DNA from: Aurelia coerulea
Taxonomy: Eukaryota > Cnidaria > Scyphozoa > Semaeostomeae > Ulmaridae
Direction: 5' to 3'
NCBI GenBank assembly: GCA_039566865.1
Contig: CM076955.1
Span: 12,105,001-12,169,000 of the forward strand
Length of the DNA: 64,000 nucleotides
In this document: positions 12,487-24,479 of the stretch, piece by piece
Layout of the letters: each line of letters begins with the position of its first letter
How positions within the stretch are numbered: the first letter of the stretch is position 1
Made by a program: the position numbers and the translations under genes
Notes under the pieces: generated by a model
Told to the model about the DNA's origin: nothing
What the model saw: the letters and a program-made list of their open reading frames with translations, nothing else
Databases searched by the model: none

Positions 12487-13835
12487 TTATAGAAAGCCGA
12501 GTTGAGGAATGTACTGCCTGCAAAGTCTGCAGTCGCAGCCTTCATTGGTCCAATGTTTGATTTTATTCTTAAATTGATGCACAGAATTTGAATCCTTAAT
12601 TTCCTGAGGAAGAGAGTGCCAAATACGCAGCACTCTGTATCGGATTGTTTCAGTACCATGATTAACTGTATGTAGTACAGGTAGTAAGAATGTATTGGTT
12701 TTTCTCAAATTATATGTGAGAGTTCTTTGCAGGAAAATTTCGTCCATAAAACTGGGGTTTAAATTATTAGTAGTTTTGAACATTTCAGTCATTAGCAATT
12801 GTACATTTTTCTGATGTATTTTTACAGATCTATCTTTTTCTAATAAGGTTTCAAAGCTGGAAGTATAGTCTTTATACGCAATTCGTAAGGCTCTCTCGTG
12901 CAGCCTATTGATTTTGTTATTCATCTTTCTGCTATGGAACATCCATACCAAAGGACAGTATTGGAACTGGCTAGTTACAAATGCTCTCATCAAAAGTTTT
13001 AATTTATCAGTTCCTAGATATGCGGACATGCGTGACAAAGCAAATAGTTTGTTTCCAGCCTTTTTACAAATATTGCTTACATGCTTTTCAAAACTGAGAT
13101 TTGCATCAATCAAAACCCCTAAAAGTTTTTCCTCTTGTCAATTATTTACGGTACAGTTGCCAATATTTATGCTGACATCTTGATCTGTTTTTTCACCAAA
13201 ATCATAAAGTGGCATTTACCTTCGTTAAGTTTCATGTAATTGTTTGCGAACCATTCTATTATAATTTTAGAGTCATTTTCTAACCTGGAGATTACATTTT
13301 CGAGACGCACATCGCACGTATAAATGGTTGTATCATCGGCATAGTTACATATATCTGTCTCTTGAATCCATAACAGAAGGTCATTGACGTAGATATTGAA
13401 AATAGAGGTCCAAGGACGGATCCTTAGGGAACAGCAAGCTGAATATGTTTATAGTTACTGAAAGCTCCATTGATTTTTACTCTTTGTTGCCGATTTTCCA
13501 GATAACTGTGGACAAGCAATAAAGCTTCACGGCTAAAGCCATATGCATGTAACTTAGCAATCAGTAAGTCATGTCGAATACAGTCAAAGGCCTTTGAAAG
13601 GTCCATGAAGATAGCTCCAACTTTCCCACCATTGTCGAGGCACGTTCTCCATTTTTCGATTGCCCGCATCAATGCATGTTGAGCATTGTAGCCCTTGCGA
13701 AAACCACAAAGCAGAGATGATAAATACTGAGACATATGTGCAGAAATTTGAGCACCCATAAGCCTTTCAAATACCTTTGACACTGTAGGGAGAACACTAA
13801 TAGGTCTGTCATTACCCTTGAAGGAAGGAGGAAGG
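12487..13835 (-). pseudogene. LINE B: 5'-truncated reverse transcriptase (broken)
   Basis: On the minus strand the fragment opens near 13835 with the RT motif NDRPISVLPTVSKVFERL, then CGFRKGYNAQHAL and FMDLSKAFDCIRHDLL. After a frame break (13424-13113), the catalytic tyrosine form YADD is encoded at about 13328-13343. The last block (13113-12487) is the conserved C-terminus (FQYCPLVWMFHSRK, LHERALRIAY, WHSLPQEIK) ending in a C-x-C-x2-C tail. The endonuclease and RT N-terminus are missing, as expected from incomplete target-primed reverse transcription. It belongs to the CR1/L2-like LINEs and differs from LINE A. Confidence 0.88.
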
Positions 13836-15888
13836 CGTAATGATCTCTATGGTTTTGCCTTCAACAAGAACGTGAAAGGTTATAGCTCATAACTCCATTT
13901 CCAGACCACTACGTTTTTCCCACGAGGTACCAAACTGTAAGTTGAAATGTCTGGCATGTAACTACAGGGTGTCCAAAAACCACGTACGTGATTTGAATGG
14001 TTGCTGCGGAGCACTCACAAACCAATTTCCTGCTTTTAAAAGTTTTCAATAGAAGAGATAAGAAATAAGGGTTGAGATGCTTGGAAATTGTCGGAAATTG
14101 AAAGTTTACTTTACATCCCGAAATACAAAGAACATGTCTTATATTTGAAAATGTGCTAAGAAGCTCTGAGGTGCCTATTATTCTCTAGTCCAAAGAATTA
14201 ACAAGTGAGTTGAGTATTTCTCTTTATAGCAAAATGCACCTGCAGTCTGTTTTGAGATGGATGCTTGTACAGTACATGCTTTCCATTATTTTCCTCCATG
14301 AAGTATAGGTTGTCCAGTTTTAAAACAAGCCCCTTTAATACATACCTGCTTGAGTGGCTACATACATTGGGCAACGTCACAAGTTGACATTCGTGCTAAG
14401 GCCTCGTTCTCATTAAACTGCAGTTTGTCAACCATTGGCATTGGTGATGATTACTGATGAATAATGACAGTGAAAACAAAAATTTAAGTCAAACAACGTT
14501 CTAACGCGTTGGATTTCATAAATCATGATTTATCAATGATCATTGCAAATGCCATCCAATGGCCAAAATAACAAAAAGATAATAATATGATATAGAACTG
14601 TTAAGCTACCAAACCTCTTCCAACACAGACTCTCTCTCCCATTTGTTTCCTGCTTTTTTGAAAATAACCACAGTATGATCATTTGGAGATATTGCAACAC
14701 CTGAAAATGAATGGGAATTTGATGAAACAAACCAACTGATAAGCAGTCAGTATCACAAAAATAATTAATCATCACATCATTTAAATATATACATATATTT
14801 GCTAATCTGCTGCTTTGCCATTCATTGCCTTCTCTAATATATCAACAGCAACTTTTCCAAACTTAGCAATTTAGCACTGTTTCATGAGTACTTTAGGAAG
14901 GAGCTTCTTGTAAACCAGCACTTAAAATGAAATCACCAAAGCTTTAAAGAAGTTTCTTGCGCTCACCCAGAATAGTTGAATATGGCCATGAGTAATTTAT
15001 TTTGTATATTAGTTTTTTCTCAGTTCAACGTAAAAGTTTTAAAACATGTCTGGCCTGCAAAATTCTGCCCCCAGCAAGCTCTGCTAAAATATTTCTCTGA
15101 GACTCCAGCAACATAGTGACTTACAAGAAATCCAAATATGATTTCATACTCCGTTTTTTTAACTGAGTTTATCATTCTTATTAAATTTTATCAGTTTTGA
15201 AAAGTTAAACGAGCTCGACATCAAATCCCACATCAATGAACTTTTCATGATGTTATTTCGTCCTTCCTTTTATCAACTTTGATGTTGGTATTCCGAAGAT
15301 TAAACGATAGTCATGACATGAATGGCAGTTTGGTTTTGTGTTCATCTCACAACTGATGACTTTTGATGTGCCTTTATAGAGACCATGGATTCAATGACTG
15401 ACTCAAGCGACATTGTCGCAGCAGCTATACATTAATGAAAAAATCGATTCAGAATAAGTGCCTGCAGAAAATCGGAGCTTGATATTTTGTGACTGCGAGC
15501 GGCTCTTGCGTAGATTTTGGAGGTCTGGTGGTAACCCTTTCCTAAAACAGTTTAAAATTAAACAATCGAAAACATTTGCATTTAATGTAGAGAAAACAGA
15601 TACATCAGTGGCCCCAAAAGAAAACTACATCAAAGCGTCAGTCTTGCATTACAAATTCAGATAATCTTTCAGATAATCGAGATAGCTCTATCAGAAAATT
15701 CAGAAAAATCAGAAAATTCAGATAATCGAGATAACTTTACATGGCCTTTCGTCGTACCCCAGTACACTGTAGTGTCTTTTGAGGTGGAGTGGTGTGGTGT
15801 TGTGTTATTTTGCTACTTAAATTTGATTATTGTTTATATTCAATGTAAGAGTCATTCATAGTGGGGACTAGATGACCATGTGTCTTTT
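13836..15888. other. No gene recognised; short tandem repeat at 15655-15738
   Basis: This 2-kb stretch holds no recognisable ORF. At 13964 there is an isolated TACAGGGTGTCCAAAAACC, similar to the foldback tips of this window, without a clear inverted partner. At 15655-15738 a short imperfect tandem array of TCAGATAATCGAGATA-like units occurs. Confidence 0.5.
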
Positions 15889-16440
15889 TAGACTTATGAC
15901 GATGAGTCTCTTGTTTCCCTGTGCTCTTTGACTTCTTGATGGCGCTTCAGTCAACAGAGACTCATAATATTACTCTGAAAAAGTTGACCCTATTAGGCCT
16001 AATATGCTGGGATTCCTAGCATACCAATCAGATTGCGAGATTTGGCGAAGAACAATAAGTTTCGAACCTTCAATTCGATTGACGCAGCTTACTAAATTTG
16101 AAGGAAGTTGCTGCAGCAGGTACTTGAAGATTTCTCTGTTATGTTTTGGTCTTAAAAACGTGGACATTGCAGCCTTAAAAGACTTATTTTGCACTCACCA
16201 GGTAAAGTGAACTTTCTTCTTCAGATGAATACCAAGTTTTGTTGATTAAGTGTCTGCTTACCGTGGTTTCTATCGCATTTCCTTTCTGAGGAGTGACTGT
16301 TGAACAGAGCCGAAGCAGTCGTTCGATCCAGATTCGATCAATCGAATGCAGAAGTTAGGGTCAGGTTTTTAACTGTTTCATTATGAGTCCCTGTGAGCAA
16401 GGTACCGCAGGGATACAAGGGACTCATCGTCATAAGTCTA
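15889..16440. mobile_element. TIR element with 9-bp target duplication (Mutator-like candidate)
   Basis: Both ends carry the same sequence in inverted orientation: TAGACTTATGACGATGAGTC, followed by (T/C)CTTGT and (T/A)TCCCTG, about 33 bp with two or three mismatches. Immediately outside lie identical direct repeats GTGTCTTTT at 15880-15888 and 16441-16449. The 552-bp interior has no transposase ORF. A 9-bp duplication with TIRs of this length is typical of Mutator-like elements; hAT and P elements make 8 bp. The family assignment is inference, the element boundaries are directly visible. Confidence 0.8.
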
Positions 16441-16449
16441 GTGTCTTTT

Positions 16450-18940
16450 CCCATTATGATTGGCTCAGATTATTGCATTGTTGTTTTTTCTTAGCAATTG
16501 ATAGATAATCTAAAAAAAGATAATCTTCCAACCAATATCACTTCAAAAAAAGACTGTTTCATTCACAGGATGGATTCTCCTTCAATTTACCTAGCATTCT
16601 CAAGGAAAATGGACGTACATCAGTGTTATTTAGAGGAACACTACTGTGGAATACTCCCAACCTGGTTCCGAGGGCCAGTTTCCTACGTCAGTACTGACCC
16701 TGGTACCGGGTAGGTCAAATTCGCAATTTGATTGGCTATTTGATAACAAAGGCCTCATTAATTATTCCAAATTCCAAAGACTTATTGCTTGGCAGAAAAT
16801 CAGTCAACTTTGGGTCGCTGTCACGGGAAAACGGGACAAAAAATTGAAAAACCGATTTTTGGTACACCTTAAGAGTCATAATGTGCCCCAGTTGAAGGGG
16901 GTTTGAACCCCATCCGTCTGCGTTTGCGGGAGAAATTTGCCATATTTGGTGATTTTGGGGCCCATCCCTATTGATTCCGATTCAAAAATGGCCTCCATTT
17001 CATCCCTATTTTCAAAAATTCAGTAACAATCATGGGGAGGATGAAGGTTTGACTGGAGGTAAAAGACCACGGCGCATCAGAATTTTGGGGTTTCATGAAG
17101 TTTTGGCGTCATAAAAGGGGGTTGGAAAAAAATGTTGCGATTTTCTGACCCGAGGTTACTTTTGGACTTGATGCTCGATGGTTATTAGCCTGAATTCAAA
17201 ATGGTAAAAAGTTTACAAGAGACTACATGTCTGCGAGTCTAATAACGCCATTTGGGGTTCAATATCCCCCTCAGGGGCTGCGCGCGGGCGCCGCAAAAAT
17301 GGGGTAAAATTTTGGCCTACCCCATTTTGGGCCGTAACTCCATTTTGCGAGGAGAAAACGGCTTCGGCATGCCAAAAATCGACGGGAAACCGTATTCTTT
17401 CACTATAACACTTTTAACCTTGAATTTATCTCCAAAATTCGCAAAATAACGACCCTTTCTTTTTTCAAAGCTGTGGGGGAAATTCTCGAAAATTTCCACT
17501 TAGGCCCTTTTTCCAACCAAACGGATCGTGCTCGTTTTCCTATTAAATGCACTTGCAAACGCCGGATTAATGATTAAATACCTTAAAAAGGGTTGAAATA
17601 ACGTCCTCCAAAGGTTTGTTTTCAGTATTTCGAATCATTTACTGCATTATTAGCATTAGAGGAACGGCCATTTTTCGTCGCATTTTCATACTTTTTCCTC
17701 AATGTTTCGGACTTATTACATGGTATGTTATGGATCAAAATCAGCTGACATTGTATCAAATCTGTCAAACTCAGTTTCCATATGAAGACAAGAGAGTTCT
17801 GTAATAAACTGCAGCTGATAATTTATGCAAAACAAAATGGCGTCAAATATACCACGATTTTGGCAACCGGTACCATGGCCCAAATAGGTTGGCGTAGACT
17901 CCTTTTGGGGCATGGGGACGAGGTTGGAATACTCCAAGTCTGGAAACAAGAAACTTGTGTAGCTTACAACAGTTTACAAATAAAATACAAAGAGATTGGA
18001 AATTAGTTACATTGTTAAGTTTTGGAAAAGTGGCAAGATAAGGCTCAAATCCTTACTGGTTGCCAGAGCGTGCCGAAACTATCCAATTTCGCGCTAATCA
18101 GCCAATGAGATCACCGCTTTCTAACCCCTCGTTTGAGGTGAGTTTTCTAGTACCCTCACAAAAACTGAAATGGACGCTAAAGTACTTCAGTTATTTGCAA
18201 TTTGTTTCTATACTGTAAATCAGTTGTGGGAATGTCTGTCCAGAGATGTTTGCATGTTTAGGCACATAGCTTGTTTGGGGCCGGAGCTGCGTTCGTTTTC
18301 CGGTCAAAGAATATTGACCTTCGTCGATGTATCTATAGAAGTCGCTACAAATGAGATACAGTATACAGATATAAGAAGTTCAGCAATTATGCATACTGAC
18401 CTGAGCATTAACCCAAACCCCTTCACTGCTATCATATCTCAAAATTAGAGGCAATTTCTAATGATTTATGGCAGAGACTTCATTTGGGCCAAAGCTTTTC
18501 GTCGCTTAAAACTCATTCCATAGCACTGAAAAAGTTATGGTAACATTCTTTTTCCCATGACTCAGACACCATGACTCAGAACCCATGACTCAGACACCAG
18601 TTTGACTTCGTTTGACAATTTTACTTTAGTAAATTTTTATAAGAAATAGCTAGTTGGGAGTGAATTGCCTAAACTTTCCTGGGTCCATATTTTTCTCTGC
18701 ACCGTCTCTCCGCTTCAAACAACAAACAGTGAACTTTGACATTGTATCACTACTAAAGTCTTGCATCACAGAACATTCCTATAAAACGATTCCATGCGCT
18801 TGAGTGAGGCACTAGTGAATTGTTTTCACAATTTTGTCTGTGAGATGGGAGATACGTGAGAAAAATATTTTCTTGATCTCATTACCACTTTTGATTGATC
18901 GACGTACAGACATTTATCAAAGAACTACATGTATTTTTTG
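16450..18940. other. No gene recognised
   Basis: No conserved domain or convincing exon series is visible. 16880-17500 contains alternating G-rich and AT-rich phrases typical of old repeats. A short repeat of CATGACTCAGACACC-like units lies at 18557-18601. An ORF at 18170-18448 ends in a weak resemblance to a 2A motif, discussed among rejected items. Confidence 0.5.
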
Positions 18941-19270
18941 TAAGAAACTGCCCATAAGAAACTCAACTCTCAGATCACCAAAAAATTAAGAAACTCCAGT
19001 GCGGGGAAAATATAACTTAAGAAATTATATTTTGACAAAAGAAATCCTTAACACATATCTATTCTATTTTCACTTGTTTCCTGTATCATATTGCTCATAA
19101 GGTGCTGGAGTAATGTATACACAATGGAAGGCTTCAAAAACACTGTTTTGAAATTTCAACGAGGGCAAAGGTACTAAAAACTCGTAAGAAACTCTTGAGT
19201 ACTGAAAATCATTTTCAAGAAACTTGCAGTACTGGCCCAAATTCTTAGTTTCTTATAAAAAAGATACGTG
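18941..19270. repeat. Dispersed repeat (AAGAAACTC family), copy 1
   Basis: This segment shares phrases with 36241-36480 and 59890-60075: CATAAGAAACTCAACTCTCAG and ATTAAGAAACTCCA here correspond to TATAAGAAACTCAGACTCAG and ATTAAGAAACTCCA at 36.3 kb, and AATGGAAGGCTTCAA corresponds to CATTGGAAAGGCTTCAA at 36.4 kb and 59.9 kb. No ORF. The repeat type cannot be assigned from the fragments visible. Confidence 0.55.
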
Positions 19271-19633
19271 TATCAAAATCCAAATCATACCTCATATCTG
19301 AAATTCATTCATTCTCACAAACAACTGATTAATTCGGCATTTCAACCAACTACCATGAACTTTTGGGACTATTCAATATAGCATTCATTGCCCTCCCTTC
19401 AGCAAAACTGTTTGAAGTCTTTTTTTGGCACCATCCTGTGTGTTATTGGCACGCTATACATCAAATTTATTTGATTGTTTAAGATTTTTGCTTCCTTTGG
19501 CAACGGATTCAGAGTTTTGAATCTGGGTGTGATGTTCACAGCAAAAACTTCTACACTGCCAAGCACAACAAAAGCAACTGGTTTTAGTGCGTTTTACGTT
19601 GAAGAAGGATTTTGGAAATATGTTTAGTATCTA

Positions 19634-20424
19634 CCGGGTTTCTCAAACAAAAGTACCCCCTTTTGACTGAACAAGGCAACAAAACGATAACATTTTGGGA
19701 CTTTTTGACTTCATGGCTACATTTGTTGGTCTTCAACTTAAATGCACATACCTTGCATTTTGAAATCGACCACCAAACACCGGAGATACGAGTTTACAAG
19801 GTCAAAATTTGGAGTGCACCTGAAACCAGAGGTTTTGAGAAATGGCCCAGGCATAATTTGACACCAAACAGGTATTTTGCTAACGAAGTTTCAACTTTGA
19901 CCTTTACTTATTTTTGAAAAGATTTATACGTTGAATTACTTCAATTTTTCTTGAAGTGACTTTTCTTTTGTGGAAACGGTCCTTGCATTGCATTCGATCC
20001 CAAGTGTTTTGTATTAAAGAAGAGGAAAAGGAGCACATGCACGCTTATTTTGGAGATGTGGCACGACCTTATCATTCTTGCCACATTTTTACTGTATTTG
20101 TTTAATCAGCGCTATGTCCATGTATCATTTATTCTTTTCAAAACCAAAACACGGAAACTTAAAGTCTACCTACAGGTACTTTGGAAAATGTCCACGATAC
20201 AAATCCTGATTAGGCCCTTTTTCAAAACCTCTGGTTTTGGGTGCTCTGTAAATTTTGACTTTGCAAACCTGTAACTCCGGTGTTTGGTGGACGATTTCTA
20301 AATGCAAGGTATGTGCATCTAAGTTGAAGATTGATAAATTTAGCTGTGAAGTCGAGGAGCAATGATATCTTATTGTTTGGTTACTATGTCCAGTCAAAGA
20401 GGGTACTTTTTTTTAGACACCCGG
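19634..20424. mobile_element. Foldback element FB1, copy 1 (TA-flanked)
   Basis: The left end CCGGGTTTCTCAAACAAAAG and the right end in reverse complement CCGGGTGTCTAAAAAAAAG both run into GTACCC, and TA flanks each side (19632-19633, 20425-20426). The arms are long: a phrase translating as HTLHxEIxHQTPE...RGFEK appears on the plus strand near 19744 and on the minus strand near 20310, so the halves are palindromic. These translations are by-products of the symmetry, not genes. A second copy lies at 26922-27713. Confidence 0.85.
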
Positions 20425-20744
20425 TATAATGTTAGCTTTCAGTACCAAGAAATACCCTAATCCATGGATTTTACTTGTAACATACTTTCTGTTTGTTTTC
20501 GAGAGATTTTTGCCCAGGGGGTGCAATGTTAATAAAAACATGACACTACACTCATCCATGAATTCGGTGAGAAAGGGGTATATTTGAAGCAGAATCCTAG
20601 GACATAGGATCTAAGAAAAATGGGTTCTTTTCTTCAGAAAATATCCTAAGCCAAAAACTGTCAAATGCTGGTGGACTCGGGGCCCTAGAATTAAAAGGAA
20701 AGCCGGAACCACAGGCTGGAGCATTGGCCCTTTTTGTATTTTTT

Positions 20745-20785
20745 TCACCAGCTCCGGCCAGTTCCAGCCAGCTCCGGCCATTCAA
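20745..20785. repeat. Short CTCCGGCCA minisatellite
   Basis: A few tandem copies of CAGCTCCGGCCA / CAGTTCCAGCCA. A related run of CTCCGGCCAGG lies at 26305-26362. The two sites may mark related dispersed repeats. Confidence 0.6.
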
Positions 20786-20923
20786 TAGAGATCTCTGAAA
20801 CTGCAAGATATCCTTTTAATAACTGCTTAGAACAAAATTTGGTGTTGATATGTAGTGCGTTTTATTATTAATAGGCTTTAGTCCCACATAGACCTTTGTT
20901 TCCCACCATTAACATCAATCCTA

Positions 20924-21140
20924 CAATCCTGGACAAAATTGTTGAGAAAAATTGATGAGGTCATGGCGTACAAACGCATTGTGACAGTACTTAGAAACGA
21001 TGCCCCGTTACCGCCCCCCTCCCCCCATTCAATGTTGGGTAATTTTTGGAGAAGGGCAGCAAATGTCTTCTCATCATAACCAACATTGAATGGGGGGAAG
21101 GGGGAGCGCAGTTTTTCTCAACATATTATGTCCAGGATTG
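20924..21140. mobile_element. MITE-A, left terminal copy of composite element
   Basis: 217 bp with inverted ends: left CAATCCTGGACAAAATTG, right in reverse complement CAATCCTGGACATAATATG, both continuing to TTGAGAAAAA or equivalent. An internal hairpin of CCCCCATTCAATGTTGG and its complement sits in the middle. The outer side is flanked by TA (20922-20923); the inner side reads TCTGAA and lacks TA. It is nearly identical to MITE-B at 24108-24329 (one clear substitution plus C-tract length). Confidence 0.85.
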
Positions 21141-22621
21141 TCTGAATTTTTCATGGAAGAGACTTTGCGTGTTCAGTAGGTTACTCTGAAAACCATTAAT
21201 GTGATGAGGAAGGAAAACATCACTTTTTTAAGCTCTATATGGTAATACATAGGGAAACGCTTGTCCAATATAACTTGATAATTGGCAGCCAATCCCAATC
21301 TAATGGTTTCATAGGTTATATTTATTTGATATATTCATGTGAACAATTACATCATACGAGATGTCCTAAAATCTAAGTGCAAAGTTTCTGTGCATGTTCA
21401 ATATATTTAGAGACCACTGCTATAGTAGGGGCTTCCAAGTCGGAAGAGGTGGGTGGGTCATGGTGGGGGACTTGATACCCCCATCATCTTATGACATTGA
21501 CAACTATGTGCACAGTACATTTTTATATATAAACTCAAATCTGCTTGATACCTCAACTGTATGTGCTTTCCCAAACATATTTGCCTGCACTATTTTGTGC
21601 AGGTGGGGTTTTTGGGCATCAATCTTCTAAAATTAGATTGTAATCAAAGCAGCATACATGAAGTAACAGTGCATGACGCAGTTTACTTAGGCCAACATGG
21701 CGTTCAAAAGATCTGTTCAGAACAGTTATCAATTTAAATGCAGAAACGAATGCAGATGCTGACGAAACATTATGGCGAACGACGTAAATACTAAAATATG
21801 GTGAGCAAAATTAATTTGCTGCACATATTCATGCTGTGATAAGGAAATAAAACATAACACATACAGCACGATTTACCAATCGGTTTACCAATACGGTTTA
21901 CCCCCATTTCTATGAGGGTTTGCAATGCAAGTAATTTATTTAAATGAGAAATATTTGTGCCATTATGAGCGCATGTAACATATCACTACTAAATTGAGCA
22001 TGGAATTATGAGATATAGCCGTTTCAAAGTTTTACAACGCTTTACCACAAAAAGTATATAGAAAGAACTGCATTGGATTTTCTTGTTATATACTTTCAGC
22101 GGTAAACCGATGCAATTATCAGAAACAATGATATAAAGTGCAAAACAAAGATTCATGTCATGGACAATGTTGCAATATTGCAAAAACATCATGCTATTTC
22201 AATTAAGTTTATGTTATAATTGGGAGATCGTTCTATTTAGCAATGGTAAATCGTTTGGTAAACCATGGCATTCTATGGTAAATCGTTGTTGGCCGTTAAA
22301 ATTAATAGATTCCTGCTTTTGAAAATAAAATGCTTCAGTTATTGTTTCCTGGCGTCGTAATACACACCTCCTGCAATTAATTTCCAGCCATAGCACTGTG
22401 AAGCTAGCAAACGATGTCCCTTTTAATTGACAGCTTAGTCAGATGACGTCATATGATTGATAGCATTTGAATAGAGTGAGAATAGTAAAATACAGTGCCA
22501 CAATCACTGTTGCACATCTCCGTAAAGAAATTCTTTATTAAACATGACAAAAAAGTTTTATAAAAACCATAACATGCAAGACTTCTTTTCCCTCACGCAA
22601 TTTTTTTCCACGATTTGCAGA
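21141..22621. mobile_element. 1.48-kb unit 1 of tandem pair
   Basis: First of two units about 99 percent identical by eye, offset 1484-1486 bp. The unit begins TCTGAATTTTTCATGGAAGAG and ends CACGATTTGCAGA; in reverse complement the end reads TCTGCAAATCGTGGAAAAA, so the tips are imperfect inverted repeats of roughly 30 bp. Inside, inverted clusters of CGGTTTACC / GGTAAACCG-type motifs lie at about 21870-21905 and 22100-22290. No recognisable protein is encoded, so it is non-coding or non-autonomous. Confidence 0.8.
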
Positions 22622-22624
22622 CTG

Positions 22625-24107
22625 TCTGAATTTTTCATGGAAGAGACGTAGCGTGTTCAGTAGGTTACTCTGAAAACCATTAATGTGATGAGGAAGGAAA
22701 ACATCACTTTTTTAAGCTCTATATGGTAATACATAGGGAAACGCTTGTCCAATATAATTTGATAATTGGCAGCCAATCCCAATCTAATGGTTTCAAAGGT
22801 TATATTTATTTGATATATTCATGTGAACAATTACATCATACGAGATGTCCTAAAATCTAAGTGCAAAGTTTCTGTGCATGTTCAATATATTTAGAGACCA
22901 CTGCTATAGTAGGGGCTTCCAAGTCGGAAGAGGTGGGTGGGTCATGGTGGGGGACTTGATACCCCCATCATCTTATGACATTGACAACTATGTGCACAGT
23001 ACATTTTTATATATAAACTCAAATCTGCTTGATACCTCAACTGTATGTGCTTTCCCAAACATATTTGCCTGCACTATTTTTTGTGCAGGTGGGGTTTTTG
23101 GGCATCTATCTTCTAAAATTAGATTGTAATCAAAGCAGCATACATGAAGTAACAGTGCATGACGCAGTTTACTTAGGCCAACATGGCGTTCAAAAGATCT
23201 GTTCAGAACAGTTATCAATTTAAATGCAGAAACGAATGCAGATGCTGACGAAACATTATGGCGAACGACGTAAATACTAAAATATGGTGAGCAAAATTAA
23301 TTTGCTGCACATATTCATGCTGTGATAAGGAAATAAAACATAACACATACAGCACGATTTACCAATCGGTTTACCAATACGGTTTACCCCCATTTCTATG
23401 AGGGTTTGCAATGCAAGTAATTTATTTAAATGAGAAATATTTGTGCCATTATGAGCGCATGTAACATATCACTACTAAATTGAGCATGGAATTATGAGAT
23501 ATAGCCGTTTCAAAGTTTTACAACGCTTTACCACAAAAAGTATATAGAAAGAACTGCATTGGATTTTCTTGTTATATACTTTCAGCGGTAAACCGATGCA
23601 ATTATCAGAAACAATGATATAAAGTGCAAAACAAAGATTCATGTCATGGACAATGTTGCAATATTGCAAAAACATCATGCTATTTCAATTAAGTTTATGT
23701 TATAATTGGGAGATCGTTCTATTTAGCAATGGTAAATCGTTTGGTAAACCATGGCATTCTATGGTAAATCGTTGTTGGCCGTTAAAATTAATAGATTCCT
23801 GCTTTTGAAAATAAAATGCTTCAGTTATTGTTTCCTGGCGTCGTAATACACACCTCCTGCAATTAATTTCCAGCCATAGCACTGTGAAGCTAGCAAACGA
23901 TGTCCTTTTTAATTGACAGCTTAGTCAGATGACGTCATATGATTGATAGCATTTGAATAGAGTGAGAATAGTAAAATACAGTGCCACAATCACTGTTGCA
24001 CATCTCCATAAAGAAATTCTTTATTAAACATGACAAAACAGTTTTATAAAAACCATAACATGCAAGACTTCTTTTCCCTCACGCAATTTTTTTCCACGAT
24101 TTTCAGA
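22625..24107. mobile_element. 1.48-kb unit 2 of tandem pair
   Basis: Second copy, starting TCTGAATTTTTCATGG and ending CACGATTTTCAGA. Differences from unit 1 are scattered single-base changes and homopolymer lengths (for example the T-run near 23078). Three bases, CTG at 22622-22624, separate the units at the place where a MITE would stand if the array were MITE-unit-MITE-unit-MITE. The duplication is recent judging by near identity. Confidence 0.8.
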
Positions 24108-24329
24108 CAATCCTGGACAAAATTGTTGAGAAAAATTGATGAGGTCATGGCGTACAAACGCATTGTGACAGTACTTAGAAACGATGCCCCGTTACCGCCC
24201 CCCCCCCCTCCCCCCATTCAATGTTGGGTAATTTTTGGAGAAGGGCAGCAAACGTCTTCTCATCATAACCAACATTGAATGGGGGGAAGGGGGAGCGCAG
24301 TTTTTCTCAACATATTATGTCCAGGATTG
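24108..24329. mobile_element. MITE-B, right terminal copy of composite element
   Basis: 222 bp, same orientation and almost the same sequence as MITE-A; the C-tract at about 24197-24206 is longer. Its inner flank is CAGA and its outer flank is TA (24330-24331). Only the two outer edges of the pair have the TA duplication, so the whole 20924-24329 block has the structure expected of one composite insertion. Confidence 0.85.
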
Positions 24330-24479
24330 TAGTCAATATCCTTTTTACATGTTTACTAGCTGTTAACATAGTTAAGTGACTGCAGCTTCAAGCAAGATTG
24401 AAAGATCTGCCTTACGCGCAATCTATGTGAAAGAATAGCCTATTTTTGAGAAAAATGAATTCTTGCAAATAGACCTTCA

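Noticed and set aside
13964..13985. Foldback tip TACAGGGTGTCCAAAAACC
   Set aside because: No inverted partner within a plausible distance, so no element boundaries can be stated.
14446..14480. CTGATGA followed by GAAAAC, possible hammerhead
   Set aside because: No stem II can form between the two motifs and no stem I or III is apparent.
18373..18420. Possible second 2A motif (HTDLSINPNP)
   Set aside because: It lacks the essential Gly before the last Pro and has Ser for Glu; no LINE domain follows.
19612..20397. ORFs in FB1 as a protein family (also at 26.9-27.7 kb)
   Set aside because: The same peptide appears on opposite strands because the element is a palindrome; there is no domain and stops interrupt it.
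21394..21630. ORF MFNIFRDHCYSRGFQ, repeated at 22878
   Set aside because: Duplicated only because the whole 1.48-kb unit is duplicated; the reading frames diverge after a one-base homopolymer change.
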